From Dyella sp. S184 (lineage in GTDB: Bacteria > Pseudomonadota > Gammaproteobacteria > Xanthomonadales > Rhodanobacteraceae): 64,000 bases of DNA. The position numbers and the translations under genes are program-made. The DNA lies in NCBI RefSeq assembly GCF_009766065.1, contig NZ_LMUE01000002.1:618514-682513 (forward strand), written 5' to 3'. The notes beneath the pieces were generated by a model that ran no database searches, had not been told where the DNA came from, and worked only from the letters and a program-made list of their open reading frames with translations. Shown in pieces: positions 19,224 through 28,174 of the stretch; the first letter of the stretch is position 1; each line of letters opens with the position of its first letter.

Positions 19224-20141
19224 ATGCCTGACTACCAAGCCATCCTGGACGAGATCCGCGACGAGGTGCGGCCGCTGCTGCTGCAAGGCCGCGTGGCGGA
19301 TTACATACCGCGCCTGGCCGGTGTGCCGCGCGAGAAATTCGGCATGGCGGTGGTCACGCTCGATGGTGGCCTCTACCAGACCGGCGATGCGGTCGAGTCG
19401 TTTTCGATACAAAGCATCTCCAAGGTATACACGCTGACCCTGGCGTTGCAGTCCATCGGCGATGAACTGTGGCAGCGCGTGGGCCGCGAGCCGTCCGGCA
19501 ACGCCTTCAACTCGCTGGTTCAGCTGGAGCTGGAAAACGGCCTGCCGCGCAATCCCTTCATCAATGCGGGCGCGCTGGTCGTCGCCGATGTGGTGCTCGC
19601 CACGCGGGAAGATCCACGCGCGCAATTGCTGGCCACGATCCGCGGCTGCAGCGGCAATCCCGACATACGCGACGACCCGGAAGTCGCGCTATCCGAGAAG
19701 GCGAACGGTTTCCGTAATGCCGCGCTGGCCAATTTCATCCGCAGTTTCGGCAACCTCGAGCATGCGATCGACGATGTCCTGGATTTCTACTTCTACCAGT
19801 GTTCGCTGGCGATGAGTTGCGTGGACCTGGCGCGCGGATTCCTGTTCCTGGCCAATCAGGGCCGCTGCCCATGGAGCGGCGACCGCGTGCTTTCGCCTGA
19901 CCAGGCCAAGCGCATCAATGCGCTGATGCTGACCTGCGGCACCTATGATGCGGCCGGCGATTTCGCCTACCACGTGGGTATACCGGGCAAGAGCGGCGTT
20001 GGCGGCGGCATCGTCGGAGTCATTCCGAACCAGCTGGCGGTGGCGGTGTGGTCACCGGCACTCAACGCCAAGGGCAATTCGCTGGCCGGCAGCGCCGCAC
20101 TGGAACGCTTCACGGCCAAGACCGGCCTGTCGATCTTCTAG
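19224..20141 (+). CDS. glsA: Glutaminase
   Basis: Serine-dependent beta-lactamase-fold glutaminase (305 aa), which hydrolyses glutamine to glutamate and ammonia. The catalytic S64-x-x-K67 is visible in SIQSISKVYT, and the family strings NAFNSLVQLE, NPFINAGA, NGFRNAALANF and GIPGKSGVGGGI are present in order. Length fits the YbaS/GlsB type of about 305 aa, which is cytoplasmic. The gene follows phaZ by 54 bp, with an apparent ribosome binding site GGAAG shortly before the ATG. Together with the cyanophycin genes it points to nitrogen recycling. Confidence 0.95.
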   Translation: MPDYQAILDEIRDEVRPLLLQGRVADYIPRLAGVPREKFGMAVVTLDGGLYQTGDAVESFSIQSISKVYTLTLALQSIGDELWQRVGREPSGNAFNSLVQLELENGLPRNPFINAGALVVADVVLATREDPRAQLLATIRGCSGNPDIRDDPEVALSEKANGFRNAALANFIRSFGNLEHAIDDVLDFYFYQCSLAMSCVDLARGFLFLANQGRCPWSGDRVLSPDQAKRINALMLTCGTYDAAGDFAYHVGIPGKSGVGGGIVGVIPNQLAVAVWSPALNAKGNSLAGSAALERFTAKTGLSIF

Positions 20142-20242
20142 TCAGCAGCATCCCGCTGGATTTTGTTTGCACGCATAGCTACTAGCAGCTACTGGCAAAC
20201 CTGCGCATCCTTCACCCACGAGGGCAACCCATGCAGCTGCCT

Positions 20243-21370
20243 TCAGCGGCTCGACGCCATCATGATCGGCTTCTTGGTGTTGCGGTGGGCGAGCCTGGTC
20301 GCGCCGTGTCTCGGATGAACTGCCGGATGAGCTGCGAGGTTGCGACGGGGACAGCTGACACCCCGATGCGGAGTACAGGCATTGCGCGCGACAGGCTCCG
20401 ATTTGCCGCGGCGATGGTGGCGCTGCGGTGCCGGCATCGGTTCAGCCTCGGCATTTCCGATGGGCGACAACGCTGCCAAGACGCGGTGCGTCATGCTGGT
20501 GCCGGCGCCGCCGGCCTGGGCAACGAGGATCGCGGGGGTCTGGCGATTGTCAAAACCATCATCCAGCAACCGGGCCATCAGATTGTCGCGAGCTGCTGCG
20601 GTACGGCCGCCCATGACCACGGCGAACAGGCGCTGGCCATCCCTGACTGCGGTCGAGGCGAGGTTGAAGCCGGACGCATCGGTGAAGCCGGTTTTCAGCC
20701 CATCCATGCCCGGGTAGTGGTCCATCAGGTGGTTGTGACCACGCACGATCCGCCCACGGAATACAAATTCCTTGGTCGCGAAGTAGTGCGTGTCCTGCGG
20801 GAAGTCGTGGTACAGCGCCACCGCCAACTTTGCCATGTCGCGCGTTGTGGTCGAATCATCCGAGTTGGGCAGGCCGGTCGCATTACCGAAATGCGTGTCG
20901 GTCATGCCGATGCGTAGGGCTTGTGCATTCATCATGTCGACGAAGTGGCTTTCGGAGCCACCGAGGCCTTCAGCCACCACGGTCGCAGCGTCATTCGCTG
21001 ATTTCGTGACCATGCCGAGGATGCAATCACTTACCGAGATTGTCTGGCCAGCGCGCAGACCCAGCTTGGTCGGCGCCTTATTCGCAGCCCAGGCCGAAAC
21101 CGGCAACTGCTGATCGATCTTCAGCTGGCCGCTTTGCAGCTTCTGAAAGGTGAGGTAGAGCGTCATCATCTTGGCCAGCGAGGCCGGATGGTTCAGTTGA
21201 TCGGGGTTGACCGCGCTCAGAACCTGCCCCGTCGCCGGATTGACGACGATGGCGGCGTAGCCTGCATGGGCCACGCCCATGAAGCTGCTGAGGCCAGCCA
21301 GGATCACCGCGGCGAACATTCCCCGGAGCCGGTGCAGCGACCGTCCTGGCTTTATGAACTTGATAGCCAA
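20243..21370 (-). CDS. D-alanyl-D-alanine carboxypeptidase-like serine hydrolase (peptidase S11)
   Basis: Periplasmic S11 peptidase that trims peptidoglycan pentapeptides. A signal peptide precedes the mature part (cleavage likely after VAHA), then the three catalytic motifs: SLAK in NHPASLAKMM, SAN in TKSANDAA, and KTG in GLKTGFTDAS. The C-terminal PBP5-type beta domain and its amphipathic membrane anchor are missing. The last 65 or so residues are Arg/His-rich and unlike the rest, and a different frame there looks more protein-like, so a late frameshift is possible. The TTG at 21370 gives a basic n-region (AIKFIKPGRSLHRLRG) before the hydrophobic core; an ATG at 21319 or 21421 is an alternative. 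Confidence 0.8.
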   Translation of the reverse strand: MAIKFIKPGRSLHRLRGMFAAVILAGLSSFMGVAHAGYAAIVVNPATGQVLSAVNPDQLNHPASLAKMMTLYLTFQKLQSGQLKIDQQLPVSAWAANKAPTKLGLRAGQTISVSDCILGMVTKSANDAATVVAEGLGGSESHFVDMMNAQALRIGMTDTHFGNATGLPNSDDSTTTRDMAKLAVALYHDFPQDTHYFATKEFVFRGRIVRGHNHLMDHYPGMDGLKTGFTDASGFNLASTAVRDGQRLFAVVMGGRTAAARDNLMARLLDDGFDNRQTPAILVAQAGGAGTSMTHRVLAALSPIGNAEAEPMPAPQRHHRRGKSEPVARNACTPHRGVSCPRRNLAAHPAVHPRHGATRLAHRNTKKPIMMASSR

Positions 21371-21642
21371 CCTGTCACCCCGTTCCTGAACTGAAATATC
21401 GCTGCACGTGGGCGCGACCATAATGCATAGTCGCCGGAATATCCATAGGTAATGCACGAACTTCCCTTATCAACCACATGTTTTCAAATAGATTGTTAGA
21501 TTTGTGTATTTCACGTTACTTTAGGTGTGGATGTACTTGTCGCGACGAATATCCTTGACTGGCATGAGCAGTGCGGCGCTTTCGTTATCCGCCAATCCCA
21601 AGCACAGTCGCCAGCTGAGGCGGCTTTCAACAAGCCAGCCGC

Positions 21643-21654
21643 TACAATGGGCGG
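21643..21654 (+). promoter_or_regulatory. Candidate leaderless promoter (-10) of uup
   Basis: TACAAT at 21643-21648 is followed by exactly six bases and then the ATG of uup at 21655. A -10 element spans -12 to -7, so transcription would begin on the A of the start codon, giving a leaderless mRNA. No clear -35 was seen. There is also no Shine-Dalgarno before the ATG. Confidence 0.55.
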
Positions 21655-23538
21655 ATGTCTCTTATCCAACTGCAACGCGTCGACTTCAGTATCGGCGGTC
21701 CTCTCCTGCTCGAACACGTTGATCTGTCGATCGAAACGAACGAGCGTGTATGCATCGTCGGCCGTAACGGCGAAGGCAAATCCACCCTGATGAAGCTGAT
21801 CGACGGCGAGCTGCATGCCGACGATGGCGAAGTGCGGGTACAGAACGGCGTGGTGATCGCACGCATGGCGCAGGAGGTGCCGCAGGACACAGCCGGCAAC
21901 GTGTTCGACGTGGTCTCCGAAGGTTTGGGCGATCTCGGCCACCTGCTGGCGCGTTACCACCACCTGCTGCATGAACTGCACACCCAGGCCGATTTCGACG
22001 CACTGGGCGAAGTGCAGACACAGATCGAGGCGCAGCATGGCTGGGATCTGGATCGCCGGGTCACCGAGGTGCTGACCAAGCTGGAGCTGCCTGCCGAAAC
22101 CGATTTCGCCGCGCTGTCCGGCGGCATGAAACGCCGCGTGCTGCTGGCGCAGGCGCTGGTGCGCAAGCCCGATGTATTGCTTCTCGACGAGCCCACCAAC
22201 CACCTGGACATCGAGGCGATCGGCTGGCTGGAGAACTTCCTCAAGCAATTCGCCGGCAGCATCATCTTCGTCACCCATGACCGCAGCTTTCTGCGCGCAC
22301 TGGCCACCCGCATCGTCGAGATCGACCGCGGCTCGTTGACCGACTGGCCGGGCGACTACGACAACTACCTGCGTCGGCGCGAGGAACGGCTGCACGCCGA
22401 GTCGCAGGCAAACGCGTTGTTCGACAAGAAGCTGGCGCAGGAAGAAGTGTGGATCCGCCAGGGCATCAAGGCCCGGCGCACCCGCAACGAAGGCCGCGTG
22501 CGCGCGCTGAAGGCGCTGCGCAACGAGCGTGCCGAGCGGCGCAATCTCGGCGGCAACGCCAGGATGACGTTGGCCACGGCACAGGCGTCGGGCAAGAAGG
22601 TGATCGACCTCAAGCACGTCCATCAGGCCTACGGCGGCCGCGTGCTGATCGATGACCTGTCGACCACCATCATGCGCGGCGACCGCATCGGCATCATCGG
22701 CCCCAACGGCGCGGGCAAGAGCACCCTGCTCAAGATCATGCTGGGCGAACTGCAGCCGCAGCGCGGCGAAGCGGAAATGGGCACCAGCATCCAGGTCGCC
22801 TACTTCGACCAGCACCGCCTGCAGCTCAACAACGAACTCAATGCGCTGGACAACGTGGCCGAAGGCCGCGAGTTCATCGAGCTCAACGGGCAGCGCAAGC
22901 ACATCGTGGGTTACCTGCAGGACTTCCTGTTCTCGCCCGAACGCGCCCGCGCACCGATCACCCGCCTCTCCGGCGGCGAACGCAACCGCCTGCTGCTGGC
23001 CAAGCTGTTTGCGCAGCCGTCCAACCTGCTGGTGATGGATGAGCCGACCAACGACCTCGACGTCGAAACACTCGAACTGCTGGAAGAGCTGCTGACCGAC
23101 TACCAGGGCACCCTGCTGCTGGTCTCGCACGATCGTGCCTTCCTCGACAACGTGGTCTCCAGCACCCTCGTGCTGGAAGGCAATGGTCAGATCGGCGAAT
23201 ACATCGGCGGCTACACCGACTGGCTGCGTCAGCGACCGAACGCCGCCACGGCGGTTGCTGCAGCGGCAGCCAAGCCGGGGCTGACCCGCAACGAGCCCGT
23301 ACCGGCAGCGGCGACACCCAAACGCAAGCTGAGCTTCAAGGACCAACGCGAACTCGAACAACTGCCCGTACGCATCGAGCAACTCGAAACTGCGATCGCG
23401 GCACACGGCGAAGCGATGACCGCACCGGAATTCTTCAAGCAGGACAGCGCGACCATCACCAAGGCGAATGAAGCCGTGGCAAAACTGCAGGCGGAACTGG
23501 AAGTCGCCTATGCACGCTGGTCGGAACTGGACGCTTGA
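21655..23538 (+). CDS. uup: ABC-F family ATPase Uup
   Basis: Cytoplasmic ABC-F protein (627 aa) with no membrane domain: two ATPase cassettes joined by a linker and followed by a C-terminal coiled coil. Cassette 1 has GRNGEGKST (residue 37), LSGGMKRR and LLLDEPTNHLD; cassette 2 has GPNGAGKST (about 353), LSGGERNR and LVMDEPTNDLD. The C-terminal 90 residues (RELEQLPVRIEQLE region) are the coiled-coil, DNA-binding tail that marks Uup rather than EttA. Uup-type proteins affect ribosome function and precise excision of transposons. The ATG lies six bases after a -10 hexamer, suggesting a leaderless message. Confidence 0.95.
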   Translation: MSLIQLQRVDFSIGGPLLLEHVDLSIETNERVCIVGRNGEGKSTLMKLIDGELHADDGEVRVQNGVVIARMAQEVPQDTAGNVFDVVSEGLGDLGHLLARYHHLLHELHTQADFDALGEVQTQIEAQHGWDLDRRVTEVLTKLELPAETDFAALSGGMKRRVLLAQALVRKPDVLLLDEPTNHLDIEAIGWLENFLKQFAGSIIFVTHDRSFLRALATRIVEIDRGSLTDWPGDYDNYLRRREERLHAESQANALFDKKLAQEEVWIRQGIKARRTRNEGRVRALKALRNERAERRNLGGNARMTLATAQASGKKVIDLKHVHQAYGGRVLIDDLSTTIMRGDRIGIIGPNGAGKSTLLKIMLGELQPQRGEAEMGTSIQVAYFDQHRLQLNNELNALDNVAEGREFIELNGQRKHIVGYLQDFLFSPERARAPITRLSGGERNRLLLAKLFAQPSNLLVMDEPTNDLDVETLELLEELLTDYQGTLLLVSHDRAFLDNVVSSTLVLEGNGQIGEYIGGYTDWLRQRPNAATAVAAAAAKPGLTRNEPVPAAATPKRKLSFKDQRELEQLPVRIEQLETAIAAHGEAMTAPEFFKQDSATITKANEAVAKLQAELEVAYARWSELDA

Positions 23539-23540
23539 AT

Positions 23541-23564
23541 GGTTGAGCAGTGCGCTGCTCAACC
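23541..23564. terminator. Hairpin between convergent uup and ppc
   Basis: A perfect 10-bp stem GGTTGAGCAG / CTGCTCAACC with a TGCG loop lies between the two convergent genes and covers the ppc stop codon (23559-23561). It has no long T-tract, so it may act as a weak bidirectional terminator or RNA 3'-end stabiliser. Confidence 0.6.
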
Positions 23565-26264
23565 GGTGTTCTGCAAGCCTTGTGACACACCGTTGACGCA
23601 GGCGACCAGCGCCTGCAGCAGCGCATCATCCGCGCCATCACCGGCGCGCCAGCGCTGCAACAGGTCGACCTGCATGAGGCTCATCGGATCGACATAGGGG
23701 TTGCGCAGTCGGATCGACGACGCAAGACGTGGGTCGCCCTGCAGCAGGGCGCTGCTCTTCTTGAGCTGCAGCAGCCAATGCCGGGTGCGTTCGAACTCGC
23801 TGCGGATCAGGCCGAAGAACTCGTCATGCAGTGAGCCGGACAGTTTCGAGAACGCCTCGGCGATATCCAGGTCGCACTTGGCCAGCACCATCTCGACGTC
23901 ATCCAGCAGGTTGCTGAAGAACGGCCAGTCATGCGCCATCTCGACCAGCGCAGCCTCGCCGAACTCGGCCACACCACGCTCCAGCGCCGTGCCGAGCCCA
24001 TACCAACCGGTGATGATCGAGCGGCACTGGGTCCAGGCGAATACCCACGGGATCGCCCGCAGATCCTGTACGCCACGCATGCTGCGACGACTGGCCGGAC
24101 GCGACCCCAGGGTCATCCGCTCAATCACGTCGATCGGCGTGGCATGCCGGAAATATTCGACAAAGTGTTCGCGATCGACGAACTCGCGGTATGCGCGCCG
24201 GCTGCTCGCTGACAACTGATCCATCAGTTCGCGCCAATACTCCTCGCGTGGCTCGATCTCGCGTGGACGCAGGCTGGCACGCAACACCGCGCCGACGGTC
24301 TGCTCCAGGTTGCGCAGCGCCAGTGCACGGATGCCGTACTTGCGATGGATCACCTCGCCCTGCTCAGTCACCCGCAATACGCCGGCCACCGCACCGCGCG
24401 GCGACGACATAAGCGCCGGTGTGATGCGCGCACCGCCGCGGCTGGCCGAGCCACCGCGACCATGGAAGAACGCCAGCTGGATGCCTGCTTCGTTGGCCAC
24501 CTCGAGCAATTCCACCTGGGCGCGCTGCAGGCCCCAGCGTGAAGCCAGCGTGCCGCCGTCCTTGCCGCTGTCGGAATAGCCGAGCATTACCCACTGCTGA
24601 TTGTTACGTGCGGCCAGATGCTGCCGGTAGACCGGGTCAGCGAGCAGCGCAAGCAGGGTGGCTGGCGCGTTTTTCAGGTCGTCGACGGTCTCGAACAATG
24701 GCGCGATGTTGAGAGGCACGCTGTCGTTCTCGACCAGGCCGCCGTAACGCGCCAGCGCCAGAACCGCGAGCACATCGGCGGCCGAACGCGCCATGCTGAT
24801 GATGTACAGACCAACGGCCTCTCTGCCATAACGGCGACGTGCATCACCCAGGGTGGCGAACACGTCGTAGAGCGACGTGACCACGTCAGCATGGCTGATC
24901 GGGAAACGCGCGCTGCCGCTGGCGTAGTCGCGCAGTTGATGCGTCCGTTCGTCGGGTGCGAGCTGCGGCCATGTCGCGTTGTCCAGCAGCGCCGCCAGCG
25001 CATCGTCGTGCACGCGTGAATCCTGCCGTACGTCCAGCCGCGCCAGATGCAGGCCGAACGTGCGCACACGACGGATCAACCGCTGCACCGCATAAGCGCC
25101 AGCATGCAGGCCGTGATGATCGACCAGGCTCCCGGCTATCAGCTGCAAGTCGTCGAGCAATTCGGTCGCCGTCGTATAGCCTTCCGGATGGCTGTCTTCA
25201 AGGGTGGCTTCGAGGCGTGCGCCGATCACCGTAAGCAGGCTGCGATAAGGCATGTCGGCATGGCGCGGACGCACTTTTTTGGCGGCCACGGGAAAGCGCG
25301 TGCGGTAATCGTCCAGGCGCTGCTGCAGGCGCGCATCGATGGCCACACGGCCTTCGGTCTGGCTGAGCAGGCGAGCCAGTGAGGCGACGTCGGACACGTA
25401 ATGCTCGATCACATGCGTGCGCTGGGTCGCCAGGCTGGCGGCGATGGTGTCCGCGCCAACGTTCGGATTGCCGTCCATGTCACCACCGACCCAGGTGGCG
25501 AAGCCGAGCAACTGCGGCAGTTTCGCGGCCACGCCGTAAACCGTCTGCAGCGCCTCGGCCAGCGATTCGTACAGCGCTGGCACAATGCGATAGATCGGGT
25601 TGGCCAGATAGAAACCCACATGGTGGTGTTCGTCCTGCACGGTGGGCCGTACTGGCGAGGCCTCGGCGGTCTGCCAGCCGGAGGACAGCGCCATGTAGAT
25701 GCGGTCGTCGTCCTCTTTGCGTTCCTGCGGCGTACGGTCCTGGTCGAAACCGTCGATCAGCGAGCGCACGATCGCCTGCTCTTTTTCCAGCAGCGAACGG
25801 CGCATCGCCTCGGTCGGGTGCGCGGTGAACACCGGCTCGATCCACAGCCGGTCCAACCAACCCAGCAGCTCGTCCGCGCCGACACCTTGCGCCTTCAGCC
25901 GACCCAACACATCGAGCAGCGATTCCGGCTGCGGTGCGCTGCCCTCGCGCTGGTAATCGCGGCGCCGGCGGATGCGGTGCACCCGTTCGGCGGTATTCAC
26001 CGCCTGGAAATAAGTGGCGAATGCGCGCGCCAGCGCTTCGGCATCTTCGGCGCCCAAGCCGGCCAATGAATCGGCCAGTTCGTCCACCGAAGCGCCTTCG
26101 CGGCGCCGCCGGATCGCCGCGGTGCGCACCTGTTCGACCCGATCGAAGAAAGCTTCACCGCCCTGCTCGGCCAGCATGCGCCCGACCATCGCGCCAAGCC
26201 GGCTGACATCCTCGCGCAGCGGGCCGTCGTGCGACAGGAATTCGGATTCGCGGCTTTCTTCCAC
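23559..26264 (-). CDS. ppc: Phosphoenolpyruvate carboxylase
   Basis: Cytoplasmic anaplerotic enzyme converting phosphoenolpyruvate and bicarbonate to oxaloacetate, replenishing the TCA cycle. At 901 residues it is of normal length. Visible signatures are [13 protein letters not shown] with the catalytic histidine (about residue 159), [21 protein letters not shown] and the terminal QNTG shared by PEPCs, which is needed for activity. It is convergent with uup and divergent from ahcY, with about 240 bp to the ahcY ATG, which holds the SAH riboswitch. Oxaloacetate made here feeds aspartate, the cyanophycin backbone monomer; that link is inference. Confidence 0.97.
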   Translation of the reverse strand: MEESRESEFLSHDGPLREDVSRLGAMVGRMLAEQGGEAFFDRVEQVRTAAIRRRREGASVDELADSLAGLGAEDAEALARAFATYFQAVNTAERVHRIRRRRDYQREGSAPQPESLLDVLGRLKAQGVGADELLGWLDRLWIEPVFTAHPTEAMRRSLLEKEQAIVRSLIDGFDQDRTPQERKEDDDRIYMALSSGWQTAEASPVRPTVQDEHHHVGFYLANPIYRIVPALYESLAEALQTVYGVAAKLPQLLGFATWVGGDMDGNPNVGADTIAASLATQRTHVIEHYVSDVASLARLLSQTEGRVAIDARLQQRLDDYRTRFPVAAKKVRPRHADMPYRSLLTVIGARLEATLEDSHPEGYTTATELLDDLQLIAGSLVDHHGLHAGAYAVQRLIRRVRTFGLHLARLDVRQDSRVHDDALAALLDNATWPQLAPDERTHQLRDYASGSARFPISHADVVTSLYDVFATLGDARRRYGREAVGLYIISMARSAADVLAVLALARYGGLVENDSVPLNIAPLFETVDDLKNAPATLLALLADPVYRQHLAARNNQQWVMLGYSDSGKDGGTLASRWGLQRAQVELLEVANEAGIQLAFFHGRGGSASRGGARITPALMSSPRGAVAGVLRVTEQGEVIHRKYGIRALALRNLEQTVGAVLRASLRPREIEPREEYWRELMDQLSASSRRAYREFVDREHFVEYFRHATPIDVIERMTLGSRPASRRSMRGVQDLRAIPWVFAWTQCRSIITGWYGLGTALERGVAEFGEAALVEMAHDWPFFSNLLDDVEMVLAKCDLDIAEAFSKLSGSLHDEFFGLIRSEFERTRHWLLQLKKSSALLQGDPRLASSIRLRNPYVDPMSLMQVDLLQRWRAGDGADDALLQALVACVNGVSQGLQNTG

Positions 26265-26340
26265 GCGGTGACTCCAGTGCTTGGGTGAACGGCCAGCCTA
26301 CCTAATTCGGACACAGGAGGCATCAAACGGCATCTCCCGC

Positions 26341-26346
26341 TACAAT
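26341..26346 (+). promoter_or_regulatory. Candidate -10 element for the ahcY riboswitch transcript
   Basis: TACAAT preceded by CCGC resembles the -10 elements of uup and thiS. Its predicted start (near 26353) would place the whole riboswitch in the 5' leader. No good -35 was found. Confidence 0.5.
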
Positions 26347-26363
26347 GACAGGCTTGTACTGCC

Positions 26364-26454
26364 CGCCGAGGGGCGCTGCGACCGTTCGACTGCGGGTCCA
26401 TCCGTAGTCATAGACGGCCAGGCTCGGCGCGGCACGTTCCACAACGGCGCCCGG
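26364..26454 (+). promoter_or_regulatory. SAH riboswitch upstream of ahcY
   Basis: This leader matches the S-adenosylhomocysteine riboswitch in sequence and fold: CCGAG (26366-26370) pairs with CTCGG (26423-26427) to form P1, and GGGCGC (26371-26376) pairs perfectly with GCGCCC (26447-26452) to form the pseudoknot. The conserved CCAGGCTCGG block and the following CAACGGCGCCC are present. Known SAH riboswitches bind SAH and switch on adenosylhomocysteinase expression; the ahcY start codon lies about 50 bp downstream, fitting exactly that role. The helix between 26377 and 26415 is longer than the core and may vary between species. Confidence 0.9.
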
Positions 26455-26502
26455 TTGATTTGTATGCGAGTCCTTAGAGCCTCGCACTAACCGGAGACAT
26501 CC

Positions 26503-27942
26503 ATGAACGCCGTTACTAAAGAAACGAACCACGACTACAAGGTTGCCGACCTCTCGCTCGCCGATTGGGGCCGCAAGGAACTGGACATCGCCGAGCACGA
26601 GATGCCGGGCCTGATGTCGATCCGCAAGAAGCACGCCGCCACCCTGCCGCTGAAGGGTGTGCGCGTGACCGGTTCGCTGCACATGACGATCCAGACCGCC
26701 GTGCTGATCGAGACGCTGAAGGACATCGGCGCCGACGTGCGCTGGGCCTCTTGCAACATCTTCTCGACCCAGGACCACGCCGCCGCCGCGATCGCCGCCA
26801 CCGGCACGCCGGTATTTGCCTGGAAGGGCGAGACGCTGGAGGAATACTGGGACTGCACGATGGACGCGCTGTCCTTCCCCGATGGCAAGGGCGGCTTCCT
26901 TGGCCCGCAGCTGGTCGTCGACGATGGCGGTGACGTCACGTTGCTGATCCACAAGGGCTACGAGCTGGAGAACGGCTCGAAGTGGGTCGACGAGAAGGCT
27001 TCCTCGCACGAGGAGCAGGTCATCAAGAACCTGCTCAAGCGCGTGCATGCCGAGCGTCCGGGTTACTGGCACACCGTGGTCAAGGACTGGAAGGGCGTCT
27101 CCGAAGAGACCACCACCGGCGTGCATCGCCTGTACCAGCTGGCCGAAGCCGGCTCGCTGCTGATCCCGGCGATCAACGTCAACGACTCGGTCACCAAGTC
27201 GAAGTTCGACAACCTGTACGGCTGCCGCGAGTCGCTGGCCGACGGCCTGAAGCGCGCGATGGACGTGATGCTGGCCGGCAAGGTCGCCGTGGTCTGCGGC
27301 TACGGTGACGTCGGCAAGGGTTGCGCCCATAGCTTGCGTGCCTACGGTTCGCGCGTGGTGGTCACCGAGATCGATCCGATCAACGCGCTGCAGGCGGCGA
27401 TGGAAGGCTTCGAGGTCAACACCGTCGAGAGCACGTTGGGCCGTGGCGACATCTATGTCACCACCACCGGCAACAAGGACGTGCTGACGCTTGAACATCT
27501 GAAGTCGATGAAGGATCAGGCGATCGTCTGCAACATTGGTCACTTCGACAACGAGATCCAGGTCGATGCACTTAACGCGATGGCCGGCGTGACGAAGATC
27601 AACATCAAGCCACAGGTCGACAAGTACGTGTTCGCCGATGGCCGTGCGATCTTCCTGCTCGCCGAAGGCCGCCTGGTGAACCTTGGCTGCGCTACCGGCC
27701 ATCCGAGCTTCGTGATGTCCAACTCGTTCTCGAACCAGACGCTGGCACAGATCGACCTGTGGGCGAACAAGGACAAGTACGAACCGAAGGTCTACATCCT
27801 GCCGAAGAAGCTCGACGAGGAAGTCGCGCGCCTGCACCTGGAGAAGATCGGCGTGAAGCTGACCACGCTCACCAAGGAGCAGGCCGGCTACCTCGGCGTG
27901 CCGGTGGAAGGCCCGTACAAGCCGGATCATTACCGCTACTGA
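26503..27942 (+). CDS. ahcY: Adenosylhomocysteinase
   Basis: Cytoplasmic NAD-dependent enzyme (479 aa) that splits S-adenosylhomocysteine to adenosine and homocysteine, relieving product inhibition of methyltransferases. Visible are the N-terminal ADIS-type region, [28 protein letters not shown], the NAD-binding [10 protein letters not shown] (about residue 266), and the C-terminal KPDHYRY. The length includes the roughly 40-residue insertion found in bacterial and plant-type enzymes. The ATG follows CCGGAGACATCC. It is controlled by the SAH riboswitch in its leader and ends with a rho-independent terminator. metF follows, so methyl-cycle genes are grouped. Confidence 0.97.
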   Translation: MNAVTKETNHDYKVADLSLADWGRKELDIAEHEMPGLMSIRKKHAATLPLKGVRVTGSLHMTIQTAVLIETLKDIGADVRWASCNIFSTQDHAAAAIAATGTPVFAWKGETLEEYWDCTMDALSFPDGKGGFLGPQLVVDDGGDVTLLIHKGYELENGSKWVDEKASSHEEQVIKNLLKRVHAERPGYWHTVVKDWKGVSEETTTGVHRLYQLAEAGSLLIPAINVNDSVTKSKFDNLYGCRESLADGLKRAMDVMLAGKVAVVCGYGDVGKGCAHSLRAYGSRVVVTEIDPINALQAAMEGFEVNTVESTLGRGDIYVTTTGNKDVLTLEHLKSMKDQAIVCNIGHFDNEIQVDALNAMAGVTKINIKPQVDKYVFADGRAIFLLAEGRLVNLGCATGHPSFVMSNSFSNQTLAQIDLWANKDKYEPKVYILPKKLDEEVARLHLEKIGVKLTTLTKEQAGYLGVPVEGPYKPDHYRY

Positions 27943-27983
27943 TCCCGAGGTCTGGCAAGGCACCGCCACTCGTGTGAACTCAA

Positions 27984-28017
27984 GAAAGGCCGCAATGCAA
28001 ATTGCGGCCTTTTCTTT
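27984..28017 (+). terminator. Rho-independent terminator after ahcY
   Basis: A 12-bp perfect stem AAAGGCCGCAAT / ATTGCGGCCTTT (27985-27996 with 28001-28012) with a GCAA loop runs into a T-rich tract. This is a classic intrinsic terminator about 40 bp after the ahcY stop. It separates ahcY from metF, so metF needs its own promoter. Confidence 0.9.
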
Positions 28018-28050
28018 AGGGATCTTGCCACTTTTAGGGATCTTGCCACT
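28015..28050. repeat. Perfect 18-bp tandem duplication upstream of metF
   Basis: The unit TTTAGGGATCTTGCCACT occurs twice back to back (28015-28032 and 28033-28050) just after the ahcY terminator. It lies in the metF leader; 18 bp is a multiple of three, so it only repeats a short peptide in one frame. It looks like a recent slippage duplication or a variable-number locus. Confidence 0.8.
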
Positions 28051-28174
28051 CGCTTTGCTCCCTCCCGTGCTGGCAGAGGGCATGGAACCGTATATCTTCA
28101 GTCCTCATCAATCCATCGCTTCATCGCGAAAGAGAGATATATACTTGCCAGCGACGCCACAAGGAAACTCTGCG

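Noticed and set aside
21527-21654. Short open frame upstream of uup that reads plausibly as protein
   Set aside because: It runs out of frame into uup, lacks a clear start signal or family match, and overlaps the promoter.
21511-23562. 683-codon open frame on the minus strand opposite uup
   Set aside because: It is antisense to the complete ABC-F gene and has no recognisable domain.
27974-28174. N-terminal extension of metF from an ATG at 27974
   Set aside because: It would run through a strong terminator and a perfect tandem repeat. The conserved MetF start is at 28175 with a Shine-Dalgarno.
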